DNA of 64,000 nucleotides from contig NZ_CP151634.1 of assembly GCF_038397725.1 (NCBI RefSeq), positions 3,472,001-3,536,000 of the forward strand, given 5' to 3'. Position 1 is the first letter of the stretch. Each line of letters starts with the position of its first letter. The position numbers were made by a program, and so were the translations under genes. The notes under the pieces were generated by a model. The model saw only the letters and a program-made list of their open reading frames with translations, had not been told where the DNA came from and ran no database searches. Shown piece after piece: positions 1 through 8,306 of the stretch. The stretch comes from Microbacterium sp. LWO13-1.2 (GTDB taxonomy: Bacteria; Actinomycetota; Actinomycetes; Actinomycetales; Microbacteriaceae).

Positions 1-408
1 GAGCATGCCGCGCCCGTCACGCTCCAGCTGAAGCTGCTCGCGCGCTGCGGGAAGGCCGCGTTCAGCGTGGGCGAAGTTGCTGTGCTCGGTGAACGCGAGC
101 CAATCGACGCCGTAGCGCTGCGCGGCGTCGAGCTGCTGGGTGACCCGGTACTTCGCGTCGTGGCTGAACTGCGTGTGCACGTGGTGGTCACCCACCAACC
201 AGGCGAGCTGCGGATCGCCGACAGGCGGCCGCATGGCGACGCTGGCCGCTGCCGACGAGGTGCCCGTCGCACCGACAACAGCCGACAGCGCACCGGCGGC
301 CAGCGCGATGCCGGCGGTCCGGAGCATGTCGCGACGCGAGAATCCGAGCCGATGCAGTTCGGCGTCCGCGTCGATCGGGAGGGCGCCGTGAGGGTCGTGA
401 TCGCACAT
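1..408 (-). CDS. Tat-exported PHP-domain protein (3' end outside window)
   Basis: 136 codons are visible and the reading frame runs off the left edge. The N-terminus carries a twin-arginine signal (SRRDML near residue 24, then a hydrophobic stretch to about residue 56). It is followed by the start of a PHP metallo-phosphoesterase domain: DHHVHT at residues 74-79 supplies the paired metal-binding histidines and FTEHSN at 106-111 is the next PHP motif. Family knowledge suggests a secreted phosphoesterase, substrate unknown. The ATG at 408 is preceded by GAAGGAAT at good spacing. The missing C-terminus is a window effect, not a pseudogene sign. Confidence 0.8.
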   Translation of the reverse strand, partial: MCDHDPHGALPIDADAELHRLGFSRRDMLRTAGIALAAGALSAVVGATGTSSAAASVAMRPPVGDPQLAWLVGDHHVHTQFSHDAKYRVTQQLDAAQRYGVDWLAFTEHSNFAHAERGLPAAREQLQLERDGRGML

Positions 409-521
409 GGGGGTATTCCTTCAGAGTGTGGGGACGCTCCGGAGGTTAATAACCGCAGATGGACAGCATGGAAACATCGGATGTCCTTCGGACAACCGCG
501 GTGCCCGAAGGTGTGTCCTGC

Positions 522-1355
522 CTAGGGGCAGACGCCCGGATCCAGAAGCGCCGGATCGGTCGAGATCGCGCCGTTCACATCGACGTCGATCACGGCCTCG
601 GTCCCCTCGATCTTCAGTCCTGCAAGGGTGAGGCCCGCCGGCAGCTGATCGGCGATGCACAGCTGTTGAGTCTGGGTGAACGGAGCGGCGAGCGAACCGA
701 AACGATCGTTCAGCTGCTGCGCATCGAGGACCACCCCACCCAGCGTCGCCGACACCGGGGTCATCGTCACATCGCCGTCCTTCGCGCCAGGAGTGAGGGT
801 CAGAGACACGTCGATGCTCGTGCCGAAAAGACTGATCGAACCCGAGGCGATCGCATTCGGGGCTTCGAGTGCCAGCGACTCGATCGGCAGTTCGGAGCGC
901 GCCAGGAGCGTCGTGAGCTCGGCCTGATCGATGCGCACGGTACCGTTCGCCGACGCGAGGTCGCCACCGCGCAGCGGGATGCCGGTGGCGGTGACGTCCG
1001 CCGCACCGGTGATGCCCTCCAGCGTCACGCGATCGCTCGAGAGGTGGAGCTCGTCGAGACGCCCAGCGATGAGCTGAGGCAGCAGGATGCCGCCCGCCTC
1101 GACGTCCAACTGCTGATCGGCCGGCAGGTCCAGCTGCTCGATCACCATGCCGCGGACGATGCCGGGAAGCACGCTGCGCGCGATGAACTCGGCGGCCACG
1201 ACGAGCAGCGCCAGCAGCACGGCGAGGACGAGGAGCACCCACGGCCAACGACGGCGCTTCGCCGGCACCGCCGCATCCACCTTCCCAGGGATCACCAGCG
1301 TCGGATGCTCCACTGCCGAGTCCGGGTAGGGAAGAGTGTGATTGTCATCGCTCAT
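522..1355 (-). CDS. LmeA-like DUF2993 membrane-anchored protein
   Basis: 277 residues. A basic cytoplasmic tail (AKRRRW) leads into one membrane helix at about residues 39-57. The rest is an extracytoplasmic lipid-binding-type DUF2993 domain, rich in alternating short strands. In mycobacteria the related LmeA takes part in lipomannan mannan elongation; that role is family knowledge, not shown here. The start was chosen at the ATG preceded by GGGGGAGG. It lies 28 bases downstream of the argS stop on the same strand, so co-transcription with argS is likely. Confidence 0.75.
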   Translation of the reverse strand: MSDDNHTLPYPDSAVEHPTLVIPGKVDAAVPAKRRRWPWVLLVLAVLLALLVVAAEFIARSVLPGIVRGMVIEQLDLPADQQLDVEAGGILLPQLIAGRLDELHLSSDRVTLEGITGAADVTATGIPLRGGDLASANGTVRIDQAELTTLLARSELPIESLALEAPNAIASGSISLFGTSIDVSLTLTPGAKDGDVTMTPVSATLGGVVLDAQQLNDRFGSLAAPFTQTQQLCIADQLPAGLTLAGLKIEGTEAVIDVDVNGAISTDPALLDPGVCP

Positions 1356-1383
1356 GCTGACATCCTCCCCCACCGACGACCGA

Positions 1384-3048
1384 CTACATGCGCTCCGGAG
1401 CCGAGACGCCGAGCAGGTCGAGTCCGTTGCGGAGCACCTGACCTGCGGCGTCGTTGAGCCAGAGCCTCGTGCGGTGCACGTTCTCGATCGGGTCATCGCC
1501 CTGCGGAATGACCCGGCAATTGTCGTACCAGCGGTGATAGAGCCCCGCGAGCTCCTCGAGGTAGCGGGCGACACGGTGCGGCTCGCGCACCTCGGCGGAG
1601 AACGCGACGATACGGGGGAACTCCTGGAGCGCGCCGAGGAGCGCGCTCTCGGTCTCGTGAGTGAGCAACTCGGGGACGAACTCGGAGCGGTCGACGCCTG
1701 AATCGGCCGCGTTGCGGGCGACGTTGTGGGTGCGGGCGTGCGCGTACTGCACGTAGAACACCGGGTTGTCGTTGGTGCGCTTCTGCAGCAGCTCGGGGTC
1801 GAGGGCGAGCGGCGAATCGGCAGGGGAACGCTCCAGCGAGTAGCGCAGGGCGTCCGTGCCCAGCCACTCACGCAGATCGTCCATCTCGATGATGTTGCCC
1901 GCACGCTTGCTGAGGCGCGCGCCGCCGACAGACACCAGCTGCCCGATGAGCACCTCGACGTCCTTGTCCGGATCGTCGCCGGCAGCGCCGGCGAGCGCCT
2001 TCAGCCGATGCACGTACCCGTGATGATCGGCGCCGAGCAGGTAGATCTTGTGCGCGAAACCGCGGTCGCCCTTGTTCAGGTAGTACGCGGCATCGGCGGC
2101 GAAGTAGGTGTACTCGCCGTTCGAGCGACGGATGACGCGGTCCTTGTCGTCCCCGAAGTCGGTGGTGCGCACCCAGACGGCGTCGTCCTCGTCGAAGACG
2201 TGCCCCTGTGCGCGGAGGCGGTCGACAGCCTGGTCGACGAGGCTGCCCCCGTTCGCGTTCTGCAGGTGCAGGAGACGTTCGGAGAACCACACGTCGAAGT
2301 GCACGTTGAACTTCGCGAGCGACTGCTTCTGCTCCTCGAGCTGGTACTCGTAGCCCAGCTCACGGGCGAGAATCAGCTGCTCGAACGCGGGCAGCTCGAG
2401 GAACTCGGGCCGCTCTTCGAGGATGCGAGCGGCAAGATCGTTGATGTAGCTGCCGACATAGCCGCCTTCGGGTGTCGCGAGGCCGTTGGCAGCGGCGACG
2501 ATGGATGCTGCGAAACGCTCCATCTGCACGCCGGCATCGTTGATGTAGTACTCACGAGCCACCGTCGCACCGGAGGCGGCGAGCACGCGGGCGATCGCGT
2601 CGCCGAGCGCGGCCCAGCGCGTGTGTCCGATGTGCAGCGGGCCGGTCGGGTTCGCACTGACGAACTCGATGTTGATGCTGCGACCGGCCTGGGTGTCGTT
2701 GCTCCCGTATGCCTTTCCCGCATCGACGATCGTCTTCGCAAGCGCGCCGGCGGCGCCGGCGTCGAGACGGATGTTGATGAACCCCGGTCCGGCGACCTCG
2801 GCGCTCGCGACGCCATCGACGCCGGTGATGCCGGCGACGATCTGCTCGGCGAGCTCGCGAGGGTTGGTGCCGAACTGCTTCGCGAGGCGCATGGCGATGT
2901 TCGACGACCAGTCGCCGTGGTCGCGGTTGCGCGGACGATCGAGCACCATGTCTGCCGCTGTCAGCTCGAACGGCTCACCGGGTCGTCGCTCGCCGGCGAT
3001 CGGAGCGAGGACGGCGAGGAGGGCTTCGGCGAGCGTTTCAGGATTCAT
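1384..3048 (-). CDS. argS: Arginyl-tRNA synthetase
   Basis: 554 residues, full length for the class I enzyme that charges tRNA-Arg. The N-terminal additional domain runs to about residue 115. The catalytic signature is GPLHIGH with the HIGH tetrad at 139-142. The KMSKS position is occupied by LSKRAG, followed by the C-terminal anticodon-binding DALR helical domain ending PERM. A tRNA-Arg gene lies about 0.9 kb away on the other strand, though there is no evidence of functional linkage. The ATG at 3048 is the only reasonable start. Confidence 0.97.
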   Translation of the reverse strand: MNPETLAEALLAVLAPIAGERRPGEPFELTAADMVLDRPRNRDHGDWSSNIAMRLAKQFGTNPRELAEQIVAGITGVDGVASAEVAGPGFINIRLDAGAAGALAKTIVDAGKAYGSNDTQAGRSINIEFVSANPTGPLHIGHTRWAALGDAIARVLAASGATVAREYYINDAGVQMERFAASIVAAANGLATPEGGYVGSYINDLAARILEERPEFLELPAFEQLILARELGYEYQLEEQKQSLAKFNVHFDVWFSERLLHLQNANGGSLVDQAVDRLRAQGHVFDEDDAVWVRTTDFGDDKDRVIRRSNGEYTYFAADAAYYLNKGDRGFAHKIYLLGADHHGYVHRLKALAGAAGDDPDKDVEVLIGQLVSVGGARLSKRAGNIIEMDDLREWLGTDALRYSLERSPADSPLALDPELLQKRTNDNPVFYVQYAHARTHNVARNAADSGVDRSEFVPELLTHETESALLGALQEFPRIVAFSAEVREPHRVARYLEELAGLYHRWYDNCRVIPQGDDPIENVHRTRLWLNDAAGQVLRNGLDLLGVSAPERM

Positions 3049-3142
3049 AGGTGACTCAGTTTACGTCCCCGCCCGCGCGCGAAATCGCGGAACAGCGCGC
3101 GCTGGAATTTGTGCTGGCGGTCCGGTGATCTACTCTCATCCC

Positions 3143-3943
3143 ATGACTGTGCCGTCAGCGCCTCGAACCGCCCGCACTTTCGGCCTTGCCGCCGTGGTGC
3201 TGGCGGTCGTTTTCTTGGCCGTTCTCGGGGTGTGGCGGCCGTGGACTCCGTTGCCGGCCGCGGCTCCGGTCTCGGCAGGCGAGGAGCCGGTCGTGATCGC
3301 TCCTGCGCCGCTCATCCTGCCCGAGCATCCGCGGGTCCTCGTCTTCGGCGACTCCTGGACATATGGCGCCGCGGCGACCGAACCGACTCTCGGGTACGCG
3401 TATGTTCTCGCGCAGCTGCTGGACGGCGAAACGATCGTCAACGGTGTCCGCGGCAGCGGGTACCTCAAGCCCGGCTGGGACGGGCCCGCTTTCGGTGAGC
3501 GGATCGCGGCGCTCGATCCGGCGTTGAACCCGGATCTGGTGATCATCCAGGGTTCGATCAACGACCGGGCTCAAGGCGCGGCCGGTTATCGTGAGGCGGT
3601 GACTGCGGCTTGGGATGCGCTGGCCGCGCTGTACCCGGAGGCATCGATCGTCGTGCTCGGGCCTGCTCCGCATGAACTCCCCGTCGGGGCGGCGACGGCT
3701 CGCATCGATACTGATCTCGGTGCCCTCGCCGGTGCGCGCGGCTGGTGGTACATCTCCCCCATCGCCGAGGACTGGATCACCGAGCAGAACTACCTCGACA
3801 TCATCGACGTGGACTTCGGCCGGAAGCATCCATCGACCGACGGGCATCGCTACCTGGCGGAGAAGGTCACCGCCGCGCTCACCGGGTTGATGGAGGCGCC
3901 GGTGACCGAGGCTGGTGAGTCGGAGACCACCCCCGAGCAGTGA
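3143..3943 (+). CDS. SGNH/GDSL-family hydrolase, membrane-anchored or secreted
   Basis: 266 residues. One N-terminal hydrophobic helix (about 12-30) acts as signal anchor. It is followed by a GDS block (VFGDSWTYG, nucleophile Ser71), a block III-like GSIND and a C-terminal block V (HPSTDGH) that supplies the Asp-x-His pair. The order matches extracellular esterases/acyl hydrolases of the SGNH fold; the substrate cannot be told. It starts 94 bases from the divergent argS, so the short gap should hold both promoters. Confidence 0.82.
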   Translation: MTVPSAPRTARTFGLAAVVLAVVFLAVLGVWRPWTPLPAAAPVSAGEEPVVIAPAPLILPEHPRVLVFGDSWTYGAAATEPTLGYAYVLAQLLDGETIVNGVRGSGYLKPGWDGPAFGERIAALDPALNPDLVIIQGSINDRAQGAAGYREAVTAAWDALAALYPEASIVVLGPAPHELPVGAATARIDTDLGALAGARGWWYISPIAEDWITEQNYLDIIDVDFGRKHPSTDGHRYLAEKVTAALTGLMEAPVTEAGESETTPEQ

Positions 3944-3959
3944 TATTGTCGATCGGTAC

Positions 3960-4032
3960 GCCTCCGTAGCTCAGGGGATAGAGCGCCGGTTTCCGGTACC
4001 GTAGGTCGGGGGTTCGAATCCCTCCGGGGGCA
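3960..4032 (+). tRNA. tRNA-Arg (anticodon CCG)
   Basis: The sequence folds as a full cloverleaf: acceptor GCCTCCG/CGGGGGC, D-stem GCTC/GAGC, anticodon loop TTCCGGT with CCG at the anticodon, and T-loop TTCGAAT. The discriminator base is A and the 3' CCA is not encoded. The outermost anticodon-stem pair (C27/T43) is a mismatch. A strong hairpin terminator follows 9 bases later. Confidence 0.95.
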
Positions 4033-4041
4033 CATATGTGA

Positions 4042-4071
4042 AAGAGGGCCGTCCATCTGGACGGCCCTCTT
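4042..4071 (+). terminator. Terminator after tRNA-Arg
   Basis: A perfect 13-bp stem (AAGAGGGCCGTCC / GGACGGCCCTCTT) with a 4-base loop ATCT, directly after the tRNA. The run of T is short, as is common in high-GC actinobacteria. Confidence 0.85.
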
Positions 4072-4074
4072 CGC

Positions 4075-4578
4075 GTGCACGCACCATACGATTGCGACGT
4101 GTGGTGGTCGGAAGAAGAGTGGGCGGCGCTCATCGATCCTGTCGAGTGCGGCATGTGCGCGGATGCCCATCTGGACGAGAACCCGCACAGCGTGCTGGTC
4201 GCGTCGACTGAGACCGCCCATATCCGGATCGCGCGGAATCAGTCGCACCGCGGCTACTGCCTGGTGATCCTCCGCGACCACGTCACAGACATCGGCGACC
4301 TGACGTCGGAGCAGCTCAACGGGTTCTGGTCCGATGTGCAGCGCGCCGGGCGGGCGATCACGACAGTGTTCGCGCCCCGCAAGATCGACTACCTCGTCAT
4401 GGGACACAGGATGCCCCATCTGCACTGCCACCTGCTACCGCAGCACTCCACAGATGACCCCTTGCGCAATGTCGACATCTCGGATGGCCCAGAGTTTTCC
4501 TCGTCGAGGGCGCTCCACGACGACGCGCGCGCTCTCCGGGATGCCTGGGACCGCAGCGGACTGCCTCGCGGTTCTTGA
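4075..4578 (+). CDS. HIT-family nucleotide hydrolase/transferase
   Basis: 167 residues if started at the GTG at 4075. The histidine-triad motif HLHCHLL lies at about residues 114-120, following an N-terminal CGMC pair that resembles the zinc-binding Cys of HIT proteins. HIT proteins hydrolyse or transfer nucleotidyl groups from (di)nucleotides. The start is uncertain: the GTG at 4075 abuts the tRNA terminator, and an in-frame GTG at 4099 (before WWSEEEW) would also work. Neither has a clear ribosome-binding site, so a leaderless transcript is possible. Confidence 0.82.
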   Translation: MHAPYDCDVWWSEEEWAALIDPVECGMCADAHLDENPHSVLVASTETAHIRIARNQSHRGYCLVILRDHVTDIGDLTSEQLNGFWSDVQRAGRAITTVFAPRKIDYLVMGHRMPHLHCHLLPQHSTDDPLRNVDISDGPEFSSSRALHDDARALRDAWDRSGLPRGS

Positions 4579-4588
4579 GTGGCGCTTC

Positions 4589-5323
4589 TCAGGCGACTCC
4601 GCTGGTTCCCAGGAGCGTTCCGATCGCGAATGTGACCCCCAGAGCGATCGCCCCGCCGAGGACCACCCTGATCGTCGGTCTGAGAGCGGGGTTCCCTCCG
4701 ATCTTCGCGCTGATGAAACCGGTGAGAGCAAGCGCCAGCAGCACCACCGTGAATGCCACGGGCACCCGCATCTCAAGGGGCGGGAGCAGGATCGCCAGCA
4801 ACGGAAGCAGCGCACCGAGCGCGAAGGCGAGGGCGGACGCACCGCCCGCAGCCCAGGGACTGACGACCTGACTCTCGGTGATGCCGAGTTCCGCTTCAAG
4901 ATGCGCGGTCAGTGCGTCGCGTTCGGTGAGTTCTTCCGCCACGAGCCGCGCCGTCGCCGGGCGCAGCCCTTTCGCTTCATAGATGCCCACGAGCTCTTCG
5001 AGTTCGGTTGCAGGATCATCGGCCAGCTCGCCGCGCTCCTTCTCGATCAAGGCTTGCTGGCTGTCCCGCTGACTACTCACCGACACGTACTCCCCCAGCG
5101 CCATCGAGATCGCGCCACCGACAAGACCTGCGACACCTGCGGTGATCAGCGGTGCCGAGTCCGTTGTTGCTCCGGCGACACCGACGACGAGAGACGCGAC
5201 CGACACGATGCCGTCGTTCGCACCCAGCACACCTGCCCGAAGCCAGTTCAGGCGCCCCGCAATGTCGCCGCGGTGGGGTTCGCCCCCGTGGGCCCGGGAC
5301 GGCAACGGCACGGAAGATTCCAT
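4589..5323 (-). CDS. VIT1/CCC1-family transporter (predicted iron/manganese)
   Basis: 244 residues from the ATG. The N-terminal region has LRAGVLGANDGIVS, the hallmark of the VIT/CCC1 family. A charged cytoplasmic helical segment (about residues 85-140) rich in Glu follows, then three C-terminal membrane helices. Family members export Fe2+ or Mn2+ from the cytosol. GGGGAGGG lies better spaced for an in-frame GTG at 5329 (2 codons longer), so the true start may be there. It is divergent from ohrR, and the operators between them could affect both genes. Confidence 0.83.
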   Translation of the reverse strand: MESSVPLPSRAHGGEPHRGDIAGRLNWLRAGVLGANDGIVSVASLVVGVAGATTDSAPLITAGVAGLVGGAISMALGEYVSVSSQRDSQQALIEKERGELADDPATELEELVGIYEAKGLRPATARLVAEELTERDALTAHLEAELGITESQVVSPWAAGGASALAFALGALLPLLAILLPPLEMRVPVAFTVVLLALALTGFISAKIGGNPALRPTIRVVLGGAIALGVTFAIGTLLGTSGVA

Positions 5324-5374
5324 GGGCACATCATGGCACCCTCCCCACGATTGGCGGCCGTCATTGTCGATATA

Positions 5375-5402
5375 AATTGTGCACAATTGAATTGCGTGCA
5401 AT
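5375..5402. promoter_or_regulatory. Probable OhrR operators (two palindromes)
   Basis: A perfect 14-bp palindrome AATTGTGCACAATT (5375-5388) is followed by a second near-palindrome ATTGC-GT-GCAAT (5391-5402), just 11 bases before the ohrR ATG. Their AT-rich inverted-repeat form and position match operators of OhrR repressors, which typically autoregulate and control ohr. Binding itself is inferred. Confidence 0.75.
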
Positions 5403-5412
5403 ACTGTTTGAC

Positions 5413-5886
5413 ATGACCGTGACCGACGAGATGGTGTGCTTCTCTCTGTACTCCGCTGCGCGCGCCACCACTCAGGCGTACCGCACTCTTCTTGCTCCCT
5501 GGGGGTTGACCTACCCGCAGTACCTCGTGCTCGCGATCCTCTGGAACGAGGGCGAACAGAGCATCCGCTCGCTCGGCGAAGCGATGCAGCTCGACTCCGG
5601 CACACTCTCCCCCCTGGTCCGCCGCCTCGAGCACGCAGGATACGTTTCCCGCGCCCGCAGCACCGAGGACGAGCGGGTCGTGACCGTACAGCTCACGCAA
5701 CAGGGCAGGGCGCTCCGCGCAGAGGTGGCGCCCATCCGCACTCGAATCGCAGAGCTCGCCGGAATCCGGGACGACGCGCACCGGCGTCGACTCATCGGCG
5801 AGTTGCACGAGCTCACCGCCCTGCTCCAGGGCGCATCCACAGCACCTGCACCCGAGGCCAACACACGCCCGGATGCCAGCGAATGA
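5413..5886 (+). CDS. ohrR: OhrR-type MarR-family organic-hydroperoxide repressor
   Basis: 157 residues with a winged helix (about 40-105). Cys9 in the context MVCFSLYSA is the conserved redox-sensing cysteine of OhrR, whose oxidation releases DNA. The recognition-helix region contains SGTLSPLVRRLE. The gene is followed 26 bases later by ohr and then a quinone oxidoreductase in the same direction. Two palindromes cover its own promoter region, so autorepression is the simplest model. Confidence 0.92.
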   Translation: MTVTDEMVCFSLYSAARATTQAYRTLLAPWGLTYPQYLVLAILWNEGEQSIRSLGEAMQLDSGTLSPLVRRLEHAGYVSRARSTEDERVVTVQLTQQGRALRAEVAPIRTRIAELAGIRDDAHRRRLIGELHELTALLQGASTAPAPEANTRPDASE

Positions 5887-5912
5887 CCGCAGCACCGAAA
5901 GGAATCCACACA

Positions 5913-6335
5913 ATGGAAGCTCTCTACACCGCCGAGGCGCTGGCCACAGGCGCCGGGCGCAACGGCCGCGTCGCCACCAGCGAAGGCCGCCTCGACTTCA
6001 CCCTCGCGGCGCCCAAGGAACTCGGCGGCAGCGGAGACGGCGCGAACCCCGAGCAGCTCTTCGCCGCCGGATACGCCGCGTGCTTCCACTCCGCACTTCA
6101 GAGCGTCGCCCGCGCACAGAAGGTCTCGATCGCCGATTCCTCGGTCGGTGCGCGCGTGCAGATCGGCTCGAATGGAAACGGCGGCTTCGGTCTCGCCGTT
6201 CAGCTCGAAGTCGTCATCCCCGATCTCCCGAACGAGCAGGCACGTGCGCTCGCTGACGCCGCCCACCAGGTCTGCCCCTACTCCAATGCGACGCGCGGAA
6301 ACATCGACGTCGCCATCACTGTCTCCGACGACTGA
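5913..6335 (+). CDS. ohr: Organic hydroperoxide resistance protein
   Basis: 140 residues, usual Ohr length. The two catalytic thiols are present: Cys57 in AACFHSAL and Cys121 in VCPYSNA. Ohr reduces organic hydroperoxides, typically with lipoylated partners, in the cytosol. AAAGGAA precedes the ATG. The gene sits directly behind its predicted repressor ohrR. Confidence 0.95.
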   Translation: MEALYTAEALATGAGRNGRVATSEGRLDFTLAAPKELGGSGDGANPEQLFAAGYAACFHSALQSVARAQKVSIADSSVGARVQIGSNGNGGFGLAVQLEVVIPDLPNEQARALADAAHQVCPYSNATRGNIDVAITVSDD

Positions 6336-6357
6336 ATCACGCGGAAGGAACCACACC

Positions 6358-7335
6358 ATGCGAGCACTCATCCACCCCTCCTTCGGCGAAGCCGACGAGG
6401 TCCTCTCCGTCCAGGACCGCCCCGTTCCCGAGCCTGGAGCAGGGCAGGTCCGCCTGCGCATCGTCCTCTCCCCCATCCACAACCACGATCTGTGGACGAT
6501 CCGCGGCACCTACGGGTTCAAGCCGGAACTGCCCGCGGCATCCGGAACCGAAGCGCTGGGCGTCGTCGACGCGCTCGGCGAAGGAGTCGAGAACCTGACC
6601 GTCGGACAGCGCGTCACGACCGGCGGCACATTCGGCGCCTGGGCCGAATACGTGGTGACCGGCGCCGCGGGGCTGATCCCCGTCCCCGAATCCCTGTCCG
6701 ACGAGAGCGCAGCCCAGCTCGTGTCGATGCCGTTCAGCACGATCAGCCTGCTGCACTTCCTCGACGTCAAGGAAGGCGACTGGATCGTCCAGAACGCGGC
6801 CAATGGCGCCGTCGGACGGATGCTGGCGCAGCTCGGAGCCGCTCGCGGCGTCAACGTGCTCGGTCTGGTACGCCGCTCCGCCGGGATCGAAGAGCTCCGC
6901 GCACAGGGCATCGAGAACGTCATCGCCACCGACCAGAACGACTGGCGGGAGCAGGCGGCGCACCTGGCCGGCGGCGCCCCCATCGTCGCGGGTGTCGATT
7001 CCGTCGGCGGCGCCGCAGCCGGCGACGTCCTTTCGCTCCTCGCCGAGAACGGCACGCTCGTCGCCTTCGGCGCGATGAACTCGCCCACGATGGAGATCGC
7101 CTCCTCGGACGTCATCTTCAAGCAGGCCACGGTCAAGGGGTTCTGGGGCAGCAAGGTCATCCAGCAGCTCGAGCCCGCGCTGCGCGGCGCCCTGTTCGGC
7201 GAGCTCATCCAGCGCGTAACCGAGGGGACTCTCACCCTGCCCGTCGCCGGCGTCTTCGACGCGGCCGATGTCGCCGACGCCGTGCGCATGAGCATGACGC
7301 CTGGCCGTGTCGGCAAGGTCCTGCTGCGGTTCTGA
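6358..7335 (+). CDS. Zinc-independent quinone oxidoreductase (MDR superfamily)
   Basis: 325 residues with an N-terminal GroES-like fold and a nucleotide-binding fold starting near residue 140. The dinucleotide loop is AANGAVG rather than the classic GxGxxG, as in 2-enoyl thioester reductase/quinone-reductase branches. No structural-zinc cysteines are visible. It is the third gene of the ohrR-ohr unit (22-base gap, AAGGAA before the ATG), suggesting a role in removing reactive carbonyls or quinones during peroxide stress; that role is inferred. Confidence 0.85.
   Translation: MRALIHPSFGEADEVLSVQDRPVPEPGAGQVRLRIVLSPIHNHDLWTIRGTYGFKPELPAASGTEALGVVDALGEGVENLTVGQRVTTGGTFGAWAEYVVTGAAGLIPVPESLSDESAAQLVSMPFSTISLLHFLDVKEGDWIVQNAANGAVGRMLAQLGAARGVNVLGLVRRSAGIEELRAQGIENVIATDQNDWREQAAHLAGGAPIVAGVDSVGGAAAGDVLSLLAENGTLVAFGAMNSPTMEIASSDVIFKQATVKGFWGSKVIQQLEPALRGALFGELIQRVTEGTLTLPVAGVFDAADVADAVRMSMTPGRVGKVLLRF
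6822..6842 (+). repeat. 21-bp direct repeat, copy 1
   Basis: GCTGGCGCAGCTCGGAGCCGC inside the nucleotide-binding part of the quinone oxidoreductase gene is repeated exactly at 7392-7412 in the non-coding DNA behind it. Confidence 0.7.
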
Positions 7336-7350
7336 GGGTCAGCGTTTCAT

Positions 7351-7384
7351 AGGGGGCTGGGGCGCATCGCGCTCCGGCCCCTTT
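7351..7384 (+). terminator. Terminator after the ohr operon
   Basis: GC-rich stem (AGGGGGCTGGGGCGC / GCGCTCCGGCCCCTT, one bulge) with a 3-base loop, followed by TTG. It lies 15 bases after the oxidoreductase stop. Confidence 0.7.
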
Positions 7385-7391
7385 GTCGAGC

Positions 7392-7412
7392 GCTGGCGCA
7401 GCTCGGAGCCGC
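7392..7412 (+). repeat. 21-bp direct repeat, copy 2
   Basis: Exact copy of 6822-6842, here outside any gene, between the operon terminator and the first sigma-dependent promoter-like motif. Confidence 0.7.
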
Positions 7413-7460
7413 ATCTGTTTCCCATGTCGAAGCACGCTCACGAACACGTTCCTTGGTTGC

Positions 7461-7490
7461 CGCGTCACTTCGGACGCCCGTCCGACTCCT
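7461..7490 (+). promoter_or_regulatory. Candidate ECF-sigma promoter 1
   Basis: CGCGTCACTT, 13 bases, then GACTCCT. The same two blocks at the same spacing occur at 8408-8437 and 9610-9639, each upstream of one gene of the sigma-factor cluster. This copy ends 71 bases before the ATG of the first exported protein. The overall 30-bp size fits a -35/-10 pair of an ECF sigma factor. Confidence 0.7.
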
Positions 7491-7561
7491 TCAAGGAGTG
7501 ATTGATGTCCCGGCACGCGAGACGTCAAGCAGGTGCAAACGACCATGGGAGAGAGCCCGCA

Positions 7562-8287
7562 ATGAAGCAGGAAATCAGCAGACGCACGATCGTAAAAGGG
7601 GCGGCGTGGTCCCTGCCGGTCGTCGCAGTGGCGATCGCCACTCCGATGGCTTCAGCCAGTCTGAGCTGTGAGGCGCAGCTCGCTGAGCCCGGCGCCTACA
7701 CGCCATTGACCGTGACGACCGACGTGCTCGAGATGCCGGAGTACCGAGAGACCACCTCATCGGCCCTGCTCGCGCGCGCACTCGCAACCGACAGCACGAT
7801 CAAGCTTCGGTCCACCATCGTGTATGCGGGTTCGATCGCCCTCCCGGTGGGTGGAGAGATCACGCTCGCCCTGTCGCTCGACCCGACCAGGACGTGGACG
7901 AACAGCAGCGCGGTGGTGACTTCCGGTGCCGCATTCCTCACGGCGCCGGTGTACGACCAGAGTCCGACCGGCCCCATCAATACGGGTTGGAATCAGCAGG
8001 CCGCAGTCAGGTATGTCACAGTCGCGCCCCTCCCGCAGGGCGCGACCATCATCGTCGATTGGCAGCTCTCGGTAACGGGCAGCAACCCCGATTCGGCCCC
8101 ATACGCGCATACCCGCACGCGGTTCCCGAACCCATGCGACCCTGCGGGAACCCGCATCGACCGCACGCTCGTCGGCCACGAGTCACAGGGCATCGTCACG
8201 TCGCCACTGGCCGGCGTGACCGGCTTGGCCCCGTGGCGTTTCGCGCCTCGAGATGACTGGGAGACGGTGCCGCCGCCCACTCCCTGA
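7562..8287 (+). CDS. Tat-type exported protein of unknown function (A)
   Basis: 241 residues from the ATG at 7562; an in-frame ATG at 7502 lies nearer the promoter motif but would place 20 poorly typical residues before the signal. SRRTIVKG near residues 6-13 is close to the consensus Tat motif and precedes a hydrophobic stretch ending ATPMASAS. The mature part looks beta-rich and has few cysteines, one close to the new N-terminus (SLSCEA) and one near residue 190 (FPNPCDPAG), which may form a disulfide. The signal region is almost the same as in the gene at 8483. I do not recognise the mature domain. The hairpin at 8307 separates the two genes. Confidence 0.75.
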   Translation: MKQEISRRTIVKGAAWSLPVVAVAIATPMASASLSCEAQLAEPGAYTPLTVTTDVLEMPEYRETTSSALLARALATDSTIKLRSTIVYAGSIALPVGGEITLALSLDPTRTWTNSSAVVTSGAAFLTAPVYDQSPTGPINTGWNQQAAVRYVTVAPLPQGATIIVDWQLSVTGSNPDSAPYAHTRTRFPNPCDPAGTRIDRTLVGHESQGIVTSPLAGVTGLAPWRFAPRDDWETVPPPTP

Positions 8288-8306
8288 GCGCACGACTACC
8301 GGGGTA

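Noticed and set aside
1..408. Truncated PHP gene as a pseudogene
   Set aside because: The frame is intact to the first base of the window, so the loss is only the window edge.
7502..7561. Upstream ATG for the first exported protein
   Set aside because: Would add 20 residues before the Tat motif; the inner ATG places the signal at the N-terminus as expected.
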